This document shows, piece after piece, positions 6,363 to 12,878 of a DNA stretch of 23,859 nucleotides. The notes beneath the pieces were generated by a model. It searched no databases and was not told the DNA's origin. It worked only from the letters and a program-made list of their open reading frames with translations. Source of the DNA: a virus. Position 1 is the stretch's first letter. Every line of letters begins with the position of its first letter. Position numbers and translations under genes: made by a program. The DNA is taken from positions 1 through 23,859 of the IMG/VR virus record IMGVR_UViG_3300042463_000051; one strand, 5' to 3'.

Positions 6363-8890
6363 AGGTAATTCTTTCCTCTGAACGTGCTAAGTGATATGCC
6401 ATGTTTAGCCAGTTCATCTTGTTTTTGTGCACCAATTGACGCTGTGGTTGAATCCCCACCCATTTCAGCAACAGGTTTCTTTTTCAGAGGATTCACTTTG
6501 CCATTCTTGTCATTGATTTCGCCCATGTCACGCCCAATGCCTTCGCCACCAGCAGCCATGGACATGCCAGTTTCTATGCCTTTGTCGATGGCTTCTTTGA
6601 ACGTGTTTTTGGCTTGCGAGAGGGTGAGCTTGCCTTTAAAGCGGCTGGCTTCGTGGATGTTTTTGGTGCTGGCTTCGGCACTGGCACTGGCACTTGTTCC
6701 TGCACTGTTACCACTGGAACTTCCACTTCCACTTTCGGTAATGGCTCTGGTACTACTACGACCGGAACTTCCACTTTCGGCAATGGTTGTGGCTCCGGTG
6801 CTGACTCCGGCACTACGGCTGGTGCTTCCACTTTCGGCAATGGTTGTGGCTCCGGTTCCACTGGCGGTTTGCTCTTCACAAAGAAACTTTTCACGAATTT
6901 CAACATTTACATTCTCCTTTAATTTAACTATGTAACCTTTGTCTGTCTTAACGACTTCACCACCTTTGGTGTGTGCGTCTTTAGCAGCATTGTTTCGTAT
7001 TGCATATACTTTAGGCTTGTTGCCTGATGCAATATATGTAGCTCCATCTTTTACGGCAGTTCTTTCACCACTGATACTTTCGGAGACAAACATGGATTTT
7101 CCGAGCGTCAATAGATTGTATGCACCAGAATCAGACATTTCTGTGTGGTCCACGTGCTCCTCAACTTCCTGCTCTTCCACTTCTGCATCTCCATTGCCAG
7201 TCAGCATCTTCATTGCTTTTTGTAGCTCTTCTGGGGTATCAGCTTTGAAAGTAACTGAAACGGCCTCAAAAAGATTCTGAAAATCTTCGTTGATAGACTC
7301 TTTGACTGGTTTCTTGGGCACAGGCTTTTGGCTACTAGCTCCACTCATAGGAACTTCAGCAGTTTTCTTAATCATCTTTTGCTGTTCAGCGTGTGTTGGA
7401 TCCTGCACCAAAGTTCCGTGAACTGTGTGATGTGTGACTTTACCATTCTTACCATATCGGCCATAGCCATAGTATTGTAGCCCAAGGCGTCTAGCTTCAT
7501 CAGTTGCTTTGTTTTCGCCCTCAGCGGAGTGTGGAATAGACAGTTCCGTGCCTTTCTTAGGAACAGGCAAGGTGTCTTTCTTCTGTAGTTCACCAGCAAC
7601 CCAAGCCTTAGCTTGCTCATTCTTAGGTGGTGCTTGAACAAACTTTTGGACAGTCTTGAAGATGTTGTTCATCTCTTCTTTCTTGGCTTTGACCACTTCT
7701 GGTGCTGCGGTGCGCAAGTCTTCAGAGTTATCAAATTCAATATAGCTGTTGCCAAACAACTTAGCCATCTCTGGGCGTGAATTGTTTACTGCGTCCCACT
7801 TTTCTTTACGAATATTCTCAGGAACTGTACGACCACCTCTTTGCCCACGCTCAACGTTTCTCTGTGCAGAAATTTCATCGCGTGTAACAACGGCAACCAT
7901 AGAAGTTTCATAGCCAATTTCTTCTAAGTTTTTCTTTATCTTGGCATACTTTGCGGGATCATCGCCTGTGCCATTGATAATGATGCCGTTGCGACCCAAC
8001 AGCGCCAGCTTCTGCTTCAACTCTGTCATGTCTTTTGCTTTACCGCGAACAAGTGTCCGTGCATCAGCTTCAGTCTCTGGCATTTTCTTGTCCAGATTAT
8101 TCTTGTCCATCAGAAACTCAAGTGCTTTGTCTGAGTTGATTTCAATCAAGCCATGACCAGCAAGTGTGTTATCCAACACATAGTCTTTACCTGAGCCTGG
8201 ACCGCCCGATAGAAACACAGCCTTGAAGATGCCTTTATCGTGGACACCCTCAGATAGGATCATCTGAATTTGTGATCGGAAATCTTCTTTGACTTGCATT
8301 CCCTTGCGCACATCATTATACAATTCTTTAGCGTGTTCTGGCGCTACGTGACTTGGAATGCCTTTTTTGAATTCTTTGAAGTTGCCTTTTGATGCATGGC
8401 TACGCATCTTGGATGCAGACATACCAGATACACCCTCAGCATCAGGATCACGCTCACCAGCGGAGTGTACGTGAATACCACGAAACTTGAAGTATCCATG
8501 CGTACCTTTTACGCCATTGTATTTGTGTAAAATCTTCTCATACTCACCAGTTCTATCGGATCCTGCAACCATGTGCAAATGTGTAGCGCCAGCTTTGTGG
8601 AGTTTTGATGCTTGAGCCAGAAAGTTTGGATGTTCTTTACTGGAGGTTGTGATATTCGTGTCAGGAAAATATCGTTGTGCGTGTTTGACTTTTTGCTCAC
8701 CTGAGAGTGGATTCTTCTCAGCGTCCTGTGAATGCGATAGAACCACGTGGTGTGTTCCTCTCACAGACTTAGCAACATCTTTGACTTTATCAACCAGTTT
8801 TGCATGACCGGTTGTTGGTGGATTCATGCGTCCGAACGCAAGGACCGCATGTTTTTCTGTTGTTTCTTCTAAATATTGTCTGAACTTCAT
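6359..8890 (-). CDS. Bifunctional nucleotidylyltransferase / P-loop kinase-like protein (843 aa)
   Basis: The ATG at 8890 has GGAG five bases upstream. Residues 1-10 (MKFRQYLEET) form a capsid-targeting-like leader. Residues 14-165 show a cytidylyltransferase/NMN-adenylyltransferase-type domain: GRMNPPTTGH at 20-29 (the [HT]xGH site) and SGMSASKMR at 155-163, like the ISSTxxR signature. Residues 222-400 are a P-loop kinase-like domain with Walker A GGPGSGKD at 229-236, in the style of polynucleotide or zeta-type kinases. Residues about 530-670 are unfamiliar charged segments. Residues 676-742 are a Ser/Gly/Thr-rich low-complexity tract with repeated ATTIAESGS. A conserved-looking tail follows, ending GISLSTFRGKNYL. 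It may take part in NAD or nucleic-acid end metabolism, possibly inside the virion. Substrates are unknown. Another gene is nested in the low-complexity region. Confidence 0.8.
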   Translation of the reverse strand: MKFRQYLEETTEKHAVLAFGRMNPPTTGHAKLVDKVKDVAKSVRGTHHVVLSHSQDAEKNPLSGEQKVKHAQRYFPDTNITTSSKEHPNFLAQASKLHKAGATHLHMVAGSDRTGEYEKILHKYNGVKGTHGYFKFRGIHVHSAGERDPDAEGVSGMSASKMRSHASKGNFKEFKKGIPSHVAPEHAKELYNDVRKGMQVKEDFRSQIQMILSEGVHDKGIFKAVFLSGGPGSGKDYVLDNTLAGHGLIEINSDKALEFLMDKNNLDKKMPETEADARTLVRGKAKDMTELKQKLALLGRNGIIINGTGDDPAKYAKIKKNLEEIGYETSMVAVVTRDEISAQRNVERGQRGGRTVPENIRKEKWDAVNNSRPEMAKLFGNSYIEFDNSEDLRTAAPEVVKAKKEEMNNIFKTVQKFVQAPPKNEQAKAWVAGELQKKDTLPVPKKGTELSIPHSAEGENKATDEARRLGLQYYGYGRYGKNGKVTHHTVHGTLVQDPTHAEQQKMIKKTAEVPMSGASSQKPVPKKPVKESINEDFQNLFEAVSVTFKADTPEELQKAMKMLTGNGDAEVEEQEVEEHVDHTEMSDSGAYNLLTLGKSMFVSESISGERTAVKDGATYIASGNKPKVYAIRNNAAKDAHTKGGEVVKTDKGYIVKLKENVNVEIREKFLCEEQTASGTGATTIAESGSTSRSAGVSTGATTIAESGSSGRSSTRAITESGSGSSSGNSAGTSASASAEASTKNIHEASRFKGKLTLSQAKNTFKEAIDKGIETGMSMAAGGEGIGRDMGEINDKNGKVNPLKKKPVAEMGGDSTTASIGAQKQDELAKHGISLSTFRGKNYL
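6574..6906 (-). CDS. Nested overlapping gene: proline/valine-rich repeat protein (110 aa)
   Basis: This reading frame lies wholly inside the 843-residue gene, on the same strand but in another frame. It starts at an ATG with a near-perfect ribosome binding site (AAGGAG, 6914-6919) seven bases upstream and ends with TAG. The product begins MLKFVKSFFVKSKPP and continues with three degenerate copies of a PEPQPLPKVE unit separated by Val/Pro runs. It ends in a basic Ser/Lys/Arg tail (SRKPKTRSKKPSTKA). Such Pro-Val-Glu/Lys linkers occur in periplasm-spanning or rod-like proteins such as TonB, but no membrane helix is present. The strong ribosome site inside another gene favours true expression. 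The low-complexity repeats leave several frames open, so chance remains possible. Confidence 0.5.
   Translation of the reverse strand: MLKFVKSFFVKSKPPVEPEPQPLPKVEAPAVVPESAPEPQPLPKVEVPVVVVPEPLPKVEVEVPVVTVQEQVPVPVPKPAPKTSTKPAALKASSPSRKPKTRSKKPSTKA
6726..6856. repeat. Three imperfect direct repeats within the low-complexity dual-coding tract
   Basis: A 32-base unit beginning CTTCCACTTTCGGcAATGG (plus-strand reading) occurs at 6726-6757 (diverged), 6768-6799 and 6825-6856, the last two being identical. Spacings are 42 and 57 bases, both multiples of three, so both the 843-residue frame and the nested 110-residue frame stay open. In one frame the unit encodes ATTIAESGS-like repeats and in the other PEPQPLPKVE. 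Confidence 0.85.
6914..6919 (-). promoter_or_regulatory. Strong ribosome binding site for the nested gene
   Basis: The minus strand reads AAGGAG, then seven bases, then ATG at 6906. It lies within the coding sequence of the 843-residue gene, where it encodes only a KLKEN segment, and it is better than the ribosome sites of several undisputed genes here. Confidence 0.6.
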
Positions 8891-8915
8891 TTACTCCGCC
8901 TCTACAGCAAGTTTC

Positions 8916-8948
8916 ATTATAGTCTATTTAGCAAAAAACAATTGTCAA
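8916..8948 (-). promoter_or_regulatory. Possible promoter in the 54-base gap before the 843-aa gene
   Basis: The minus strand carries a perfect -10 hexamer TATAAT (8916-8921) and a TTGACA (8943-8948), but 21 bases apart instead of the usual 17, with a T-run between. The gap separates the sugar cassette from the left-end block, a sensible place for a new transcript. Either the -10 works with a weak -35 or a phage activator is needed. There is no TATAAATA late motif here. Confidence 0.4.
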
Positions 8949-9604
8949 TCTCTGACTAATTCTCCAGTCCTGGCGATCATTCCTGTGCAATACACACGGT
9001 CAACCTCAACCAGCTTATCTTTTGGAATGTGCAAAAAATGCACATGTTCTGTGTCCAATTGTCCAAGAATATTGAGATTTTTCTGTAATATTTCAAAATA
9101 ATCATCAGCTAGACTGGAGCACAGTGAGAACAGTCTTGTGTCCAAGCAATGTGTTGCACCAGAAACAACAGGATTCATCCATGTTTCATTGCGGCGCTTA
9201 AACACATAATGTCCTTGCTTGTCTGTATAATATGAAATGTCAAAGCCATCATCAAGGACATATCTACCAGACAACTTGAATATTCTATCACACACGATTC
9301 CTTGCCTCTTTATGAAATTCAGCATTTCCATAAGAATGACTGTTTCACCATGACTCTTCATGCCATGAGTTGAAAACATCTTGACTGCATGATGATCATT
9401 GAAACTCACAACCTTACAATATTCTTGCAGTTCATCTATCATTCCACCAAGTGGCGCAACTGAGATATCAGCGAGAAAGATCATAGCTGTTGGATCTTTC
9501 TCACGAATAGATTTCAGTGTGTCCAGTGTGTCGTTGAACCTCTGTATTGTATTGAAAACGCCAGCTTGTGTGAGCAAAGCGGAAGTTACGATGAATACAT
9601 TCAT
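8945..9604 (-). CDS. Glycosyltransferase-like protein, WavE-like (219 aa)
   Basis: The start at 9604 (MNVFIVTSAL) overlaps the upstream stop as ATGA. A start further upstream would add residues overlapping the preceding gene. The N-terminus has a beta-strand pattern typical of a Rossmann-like or GT-A domain. KLSGRYVLDDGFD at 110-122 is the 'sGRY' signature of WavE-like lipopolysaccharide-synthesis and related phage glycosyltransferases. Later residues (GHYVFKRRNETW, HFLHIPKDKLVEVDRVYCTG) fit a sugar-transfer fold, but I see no classic DxD. It is the last gene of a five-gene sugar cassette in overlapping arrangement. Its acceptor could be the host surface polysaccharide, a virion protein or DNA. 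The family call is moderate and the substrate unknown. Confidence 0.6.
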   Translation of the reverse strand: MNVFIVTSALLTQAGVFNTIQRFNDTLDTLKSIREKDPTAMIFLADISVAPLGGMIDELQEYCKVVSFNDHHAVKMFSTHGMKSHGETVILMEMLNFIKRQGIVCDRIFKLSGRYVLDDGFDISYYTDKQGHYVFKRRNETWMNPVVSGATHCLDTRLFSLCSSLADDYFEILQKNLNILGQLDTEHVHFLHIPKDKLVEVDRVYCTGMIARTGELVRD

Positions 9605-10398
9605 GTGTGATTGAAGTCTCTGAATATGACAAACCAATAGTCAGGATTGACATAATTGATTTTGAAGTCGTGCGGTGACATTTTGTATGACATGAGCAAC
9701 ATGGACTGATCATCATCAATCAAATCCACTTCAATGTAGTTCATTATTGCCCGTGTCATGAGTGTTGCCATTTGCTTCCACTTTTCAACTGGTGCAACGA
9801 TGTGACAGCCTTGGACGTACACATTATTTGTCTTGACGATATTGAATATAGGTTCAGCTTCGTCAGGGTTGGAGAAACAGAACAGATTGATTAGATTCTG
9901 TGTGTTGAACTTCCATTCCATTCCAGCAGGACAGAATGTATCTTCACGCACATATCCAAAGTCTAACCAAGCAGCCGTGCCTGTTGACACATGACCCATC
10001 TTAATTGCTGTATTGACAAACAAAGATTTGGCGTAATTTATGAACACATAATGTGGCGACCAATACTCAGGCATCGTTGGTTGATTCAGATGCGCAATAA
10101 ACTCAGGGCGTCTTTGAATGTGTGCGATACGACTCAGTAGCTGGTTGTTGTCTTCAAAAATGTTATCAGCAACAACACAGATGATATCGTCACGATAACT
10201 CTTGATGGTGTCAATGAATTTGCTTTCGGTGAAAACAACGATAGGATTCTTTAGCTCAGTTAGTCGCTTGAATCTGTCCAGATATGTCTGTGTGTCACGC
10301 TTTAGGTAGTGTGGCAGTTGCTGACCATTTAGAGTACCTTCCCAATTTGACCTACCAATGTCAAAGAACGCAGTTACAATTGTGACAGTCTCACTCAT
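9601..10398 (-). CDS. HtrL/YibB-like protein (265 aa)
   Basis: The ATG at 10398 overlaps the methyltransferase stop as ATGA, so I prefer it to an in-frame start at 10431 inside that gene. The N-terminus, ETVTIVTAFFDIGRSNW, is characteristic of the HtrL/YibB family, as are NPIVVFTESKF around residues 60-72 and WLDFGYVRED near the middle. In enterobacteria these genes sit in lipopolysaccharide-core loci and are thought to be glycosyltransferase-like, but their reaction is not firmly established. The phage copy lies inside a run of glycosyltransferases and a methyltransferase with short overlaps, supporting a role in building or altering a glycan. No signal peptide is seen. Confidence 0.75.
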   Translation of the reverse strand: MSETVTIVTAFFDIGRSNWEGTLNGQQLPHYLKRDTQTYLDRFKRLTELKNPIVVFTESKFIDTIKSYRDDIICVVADNIFEDNNQLLSRIAHIQRRPEFIAHLNQPTMPEYWSPHYVFINYAKSLFVNTAIKMGHVSTGTAAWLDFGYVREDTFCPAGMEWKFNTQNLINLFCFSNPDEAEPIFNIVKTNNVYVQGCHIVAPVEKWKQMATLMTRAIMNYIEVDLIDDDQSMLLMSYKMSPHDFKINYVNPDYWFVIFRDFNHT

Positions 10399-10949
10399 TT
10401 CTTGATCCAGTACCATACATCGTTTGCACAAGTTTGTACTTCTGCGCCGTGCTTGGCTGCAAATTCATTTACCGCACGATTTACACCTTCGATGACATTG
10501 TAATCGTGACCTGCAAAAACACCACCAGATTTTACTTTACTGAAGTAATTCTCACAGTCAATCGTGACTTGTTCGTATGTGTGTATTCCATCAATAAATA
10601 TGAAATCGAGTGAGTCATCTTCAAAATGATTGACCATATTATCCGAGAAATCACGATGCATGACGAATCTATCACCGAACTCAGCACAGTAATCCAGAAT
10701 CTGTTTGTGCATGTCAACACGATCTGTCAGGAATCTACCATTCCAGTCTTCATAGTTGACATACGGATCAATACCATGCAACACCAACTCAGGTAAGTTT
10801 TTCAGCAAATAGTGTGTTGTGTGGCCTTCAGCACAGCCGATCTCCAAACCAACCTGTGGTCCCTTATCACGCAATAGTAGCAGAAGTCCTTTACCTGAAC
10901 AAATCCACTCATTGGCAGGATTAGTATTCATTACAATGTAATCGCTCAT
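10395..10949 (-). CDS. Class I SAM-dependent methyltransferase (184 aa)
   Basis: GLEIGCAEGHTT at 34-45 is the glycine-rich SAM-binding motif I, followed by the acidic HGIDPY (D61). DFIFIDGIHTYEQV is the motif II/post-II region, and GGVFAGHDY gives the later strand and loop. The pattern is that of the Methyltransf_24 (TylF/cephalosporin-hydroxylase-like) group, often found in sugar or small-molecule O-methylation clusters. Upstream AAAGAA is only a weak ribosome site, and the gene follows the previous stop by nine bases. Its position between glycosyltransferases suggests it methylates a sugar. DNA methylation is unlikely because no DPPY or PC motif is present. Confidence 0.8.
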   Translation of the reverse strand: MSDYIVMNTNPANEWICSGKGLLLLLRDKGPQVGLEIGCAEGHTTHYLLKNLPELVLHGIDPYVNYEDWNGRFLTDRVDMHKQILDYCAEFGDRFVMHRDFSDNMVNHFEDDSLDFIFIDGIHTYEQVTIDCENYFSKVKSGGVFAGHDYNVIEGVNRAVNEFAAKHGAEVQTCANDVWYWIKK

Positions 10950-10958
10950 AATATTCTT

Positions 10959-11843
10959 TCATGTAGTAATAGTAAAATACTTAGGAGATGACCCAGTATC
11001 AGTTTCAGTTGTAATCTTCACATCATACTTATCATAGAAGTATTTTGTCCACTCAGGCACTCGGTCGTACTGATGCACAATAACGAAAGGCTCACCATCG
11101 GCGTTCTTAACAACACCATCTTCCATGTATGGACGATCCTCAAGTAAATATGGACCAAACTCGTCCATCTGGTCTGGTTTATTTGTCACATGTGCATTCA
11201 ATGCCCAGCCATCCATCAGTGGAAGACATGTCGCCACCTCGTTCCATGGCTTGAAACTCAGCAACATATTATATGCAGCTTGATCAGCAACCCAGTCGGG
11301 ACGATTACTAGACATTTGAAATAGTGCAAAGCACAGGTCCTTGATGTATTCTGTTGTGCCCGCTAGGATGCCCACGTTGAATACTTCATGTTCTTTGATA
11401 TCCTCATAGAAGTATTGACCAAAGTTTTTGATGATGTTTTCACGATTCCATCGCTCATGCTGAATCTGGATTGCTTCCGATTGTGCTACGATACCTTTGT
11501 AGCTACCATATAGATTGTGTAGATACAAGCTAGGATTGCTCTGAAATATCACATCACGAACATCTGTAGTGATGACATAGCGATATTTGTTATGGTACTT
11601 TTTCAGGAAATCGTAGATGTATAGGAAGCGCATCATGTGAATCATCATGTTGCCTTGCTTTGGATGCTCAACAACAGTCACACCAGCGTCTTCAATCTCT
11701 AACACAATACTTTTCGGTGCATCAATTGCAATCAGTACAATATCACCATCGAAGCCAGTTTCTTTGATGGAATGAATCCACGGCTTGACAACGTTGAAGT
11801 CGCTGTAGTTACTAAATGCACCAATTATTAAATCTTTCGCCAT
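10959..11843 (-). CDS. GT-A type glycosyltransferase (294 aa)
   Basis: The N-terminal domain starts DLIIGAFSNY and contains YVITTDVRDVIFQSNP (D94 and D97), the metal/nucleotide-sugar DxxD-type signature of GT-A enzymes that begin with a short acceptor-tracking domain. WVADQAAYNMLL and PLMDGWALNAH follow, as in similar sugar transferases, and VIHQYDRVPEW sits near the C-terminus. The ATG at 11843 has AAAGGAAA nine bases upstream, and the gene overlaps the previous one by 16 bases. The sugar and acceptor are unknown. It belongs to the 12556-8945 sugar cassette. Confidence 0.7.
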   Translation of the reverse strand: MAKDLIIGAFSNYSDFNVVKPWIHSIKETGFDGDIVLIAIDAPKSIVLEIEDAGVTVVEHPKQGNMMIHMMRFLYIYDFLKKYHNKYRYVITTDVRDVIFQSNPSLYLHNLYGSYKGIVAQSEAIQIQHERWNRENIIKNFGQYFYEDIKEHEVFNVGILAGTTEYIKDLCFALFQMSSNRPDWVADQAAYNMLLSFKPWNEVATCLPLMDGWALNAHVTNKPDQMDEFGPYLLEDRPYMEDGVVKNADGEPFVIVHQYDRVPEWTKYFYDKYDVKITTETDTGSSPKYFTITT

Positions 11844-12556
11844 GGATAGTTTCCTTTCAAATGCTGTTGCATCGCATTATTACCGCGAATAAAGAATGAG
11901 TCCTGTACAGAGTCTGCGCGACTCGCCACCCTATAGTTTACAGTATATTGACCATTCGTGTCAAATGTTTTCGACTTGGCCATCATAAATGCCGAAAGAA
12001 TTCTATCAACTTCAGGTTGATCGTTAGGATGTCTAGCTCTACGATACCAATATGGAGCAAATTCTAGTGCGGCCATCTTCGGTATCATGAAACAGTTCAC
12101 ATCAACAAAATTGTCACCGATCACCGATTGCCACTTACCAAGTGATTCACAGTCATCATTACAAATGTAGTTGCCATCCTGATCAACGATTTTGCGTAAT
12201 GAGTATGCCCAATCATTACCTCTTGTGAGTTGGTTAACTAGCGATTCAATGTGATTATCATCGTACCAATTGTCTTGGTCTAGAAAGCACAGGTATTCGC
12301 CCTCAGCAATAAATGTCATAGCACCATAGATACGATGACCATTGTATTGGCTATGACCTGTGTTATATGGTAATGTGAGTATACTAGCATATCGTGATCC
12401 GACAATGGAATCTAGTGCATTTTCATAATGCTCAACTCCATCAACAACGATTAGATGCTGTATGTTCTTGTATGTTTGATTATCAACAGACCGAACTGCG
12501 TCAGCTAATTGAGCAGTTCCTGTTGTTGGTGTAATTACTGTGATCAATGGGTTCAT
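11828..12556 (-). CDS. Family 2 glycosyltransferase (242 aa)
   Basis: The sequence opens ITVITPTTGTAQLADAVRSV, the standard GT2 N-terminal strand and helix with nucleotide-binding loop, and continues with QTYKNIQHLIVVDG. The DxD-type motif is FLDQDNWYDDNH (D93, D95), and later residues fit the acceptor domain. The protein is short, without membrane helices, so it is probably cytoplasmic. The ribosome binding site is weak, and the gene starts 16 bases after the previous stop. It is the first gene of the sugar cassette. Glycosylation of a surface glycan or virion protein is the most natural inference. Confidence 0.85.
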   Translation of the reverse strand: MNPLITVITPTTGTAQLADAVRSVDNQTYKNIQHLIVVDGVEHYENALDSIVGSRYASILTLPYNTGHSQYNGHRIYGAMTFIAEGEYLCFLDQDNWYDDNHIESLVNQLTRGNDWAYSLRKIVDQDGNYICNDDCESLGKWQSVIGDNFVDVNCFMIPKMAALEFAPYWYRRARHPNDQPEVDRILSAFMMAKSKTFDTNGQYTVNYRVASRADSVQDSFFIRGNNAMQQHLKGNYPWRKI

Positions 12557-12572
12557 AATATAATTGAGTTAG

Positions 12573-12878
12573 TTACTGACCTGGAGTATCTCGTTTGTAT
12601 CGCTTGACTAGCAAGTCTGTGCCCTCTTGCCCTGCGCCAGCTGGTGGCAGAATGTCTGGATTAGGAGACTTCTTTTCTTCATGCACACTTTTATGTAGCT
12701 GAACTCCAGTGACTTTCTGGACCATATCCCAAGCATCCTTTGTTCGCTTGTTCTTCACATGATCATCAAATTTCTTTTTCTGTTCAGGTGTAGCTTTTTG
12801 CTTGAATTTGATAAGTTCCATAATGCCGATGTTACCAGCATAAGATGCTTCTTTCACCAGTTCTTTGAATGACTGCAT
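12573..12878 (-). CDS. Small conserved phage protein with capsid-targeting-like leader (101 aa)
   Basis: I chose ATG 12878 because it overlaps the previous stop as TAATG and yields the leader MQSFKELVKEA, the same pattern as other genes here. The middle (GNIGIMELIKFKQKATPEQ, then KNKRTKDAWDMVQKVTGV) is a short helical module common in T4-like marine phages. The tail, PPAGAGQEGTDLLVKRYKRD, also looks conserved. The gene directly follows the ligase-like gene, which has the same leader, so the two are probably translationally coupled and possibly co-packaged. The function is unknown. Confidence 0.7.
   Translation of the reverse strand: MQSFKELVKEASYAGNIGIMELIKFKQKATPEQKKKFDDHVKNKRTKDAWDMVQKVTGVQLHKSVHEEKKSPNPDILPPAGAGQEGTDLLVKRYKRDTPGQ

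Noticed and set aside
6384-6935. Long plus-strand open frames opposite the low-complexity tract (183 and 102 codons)
   Set aside because: They arise because stop-poor repeats keep many frames open. They have no ribosome site worth noting, no plus-strand gene exists elsewhere in the window, and their products are simple Gly/Thr or Leu/Pro/Ser runs.
8916-8948. Calling the 8916-8948 site a strong sigma70 promoter
   Set aside because: Both hexamers are perfect but 21 bases apart, which normally gives little activity. It was kept only as a possible promoter.
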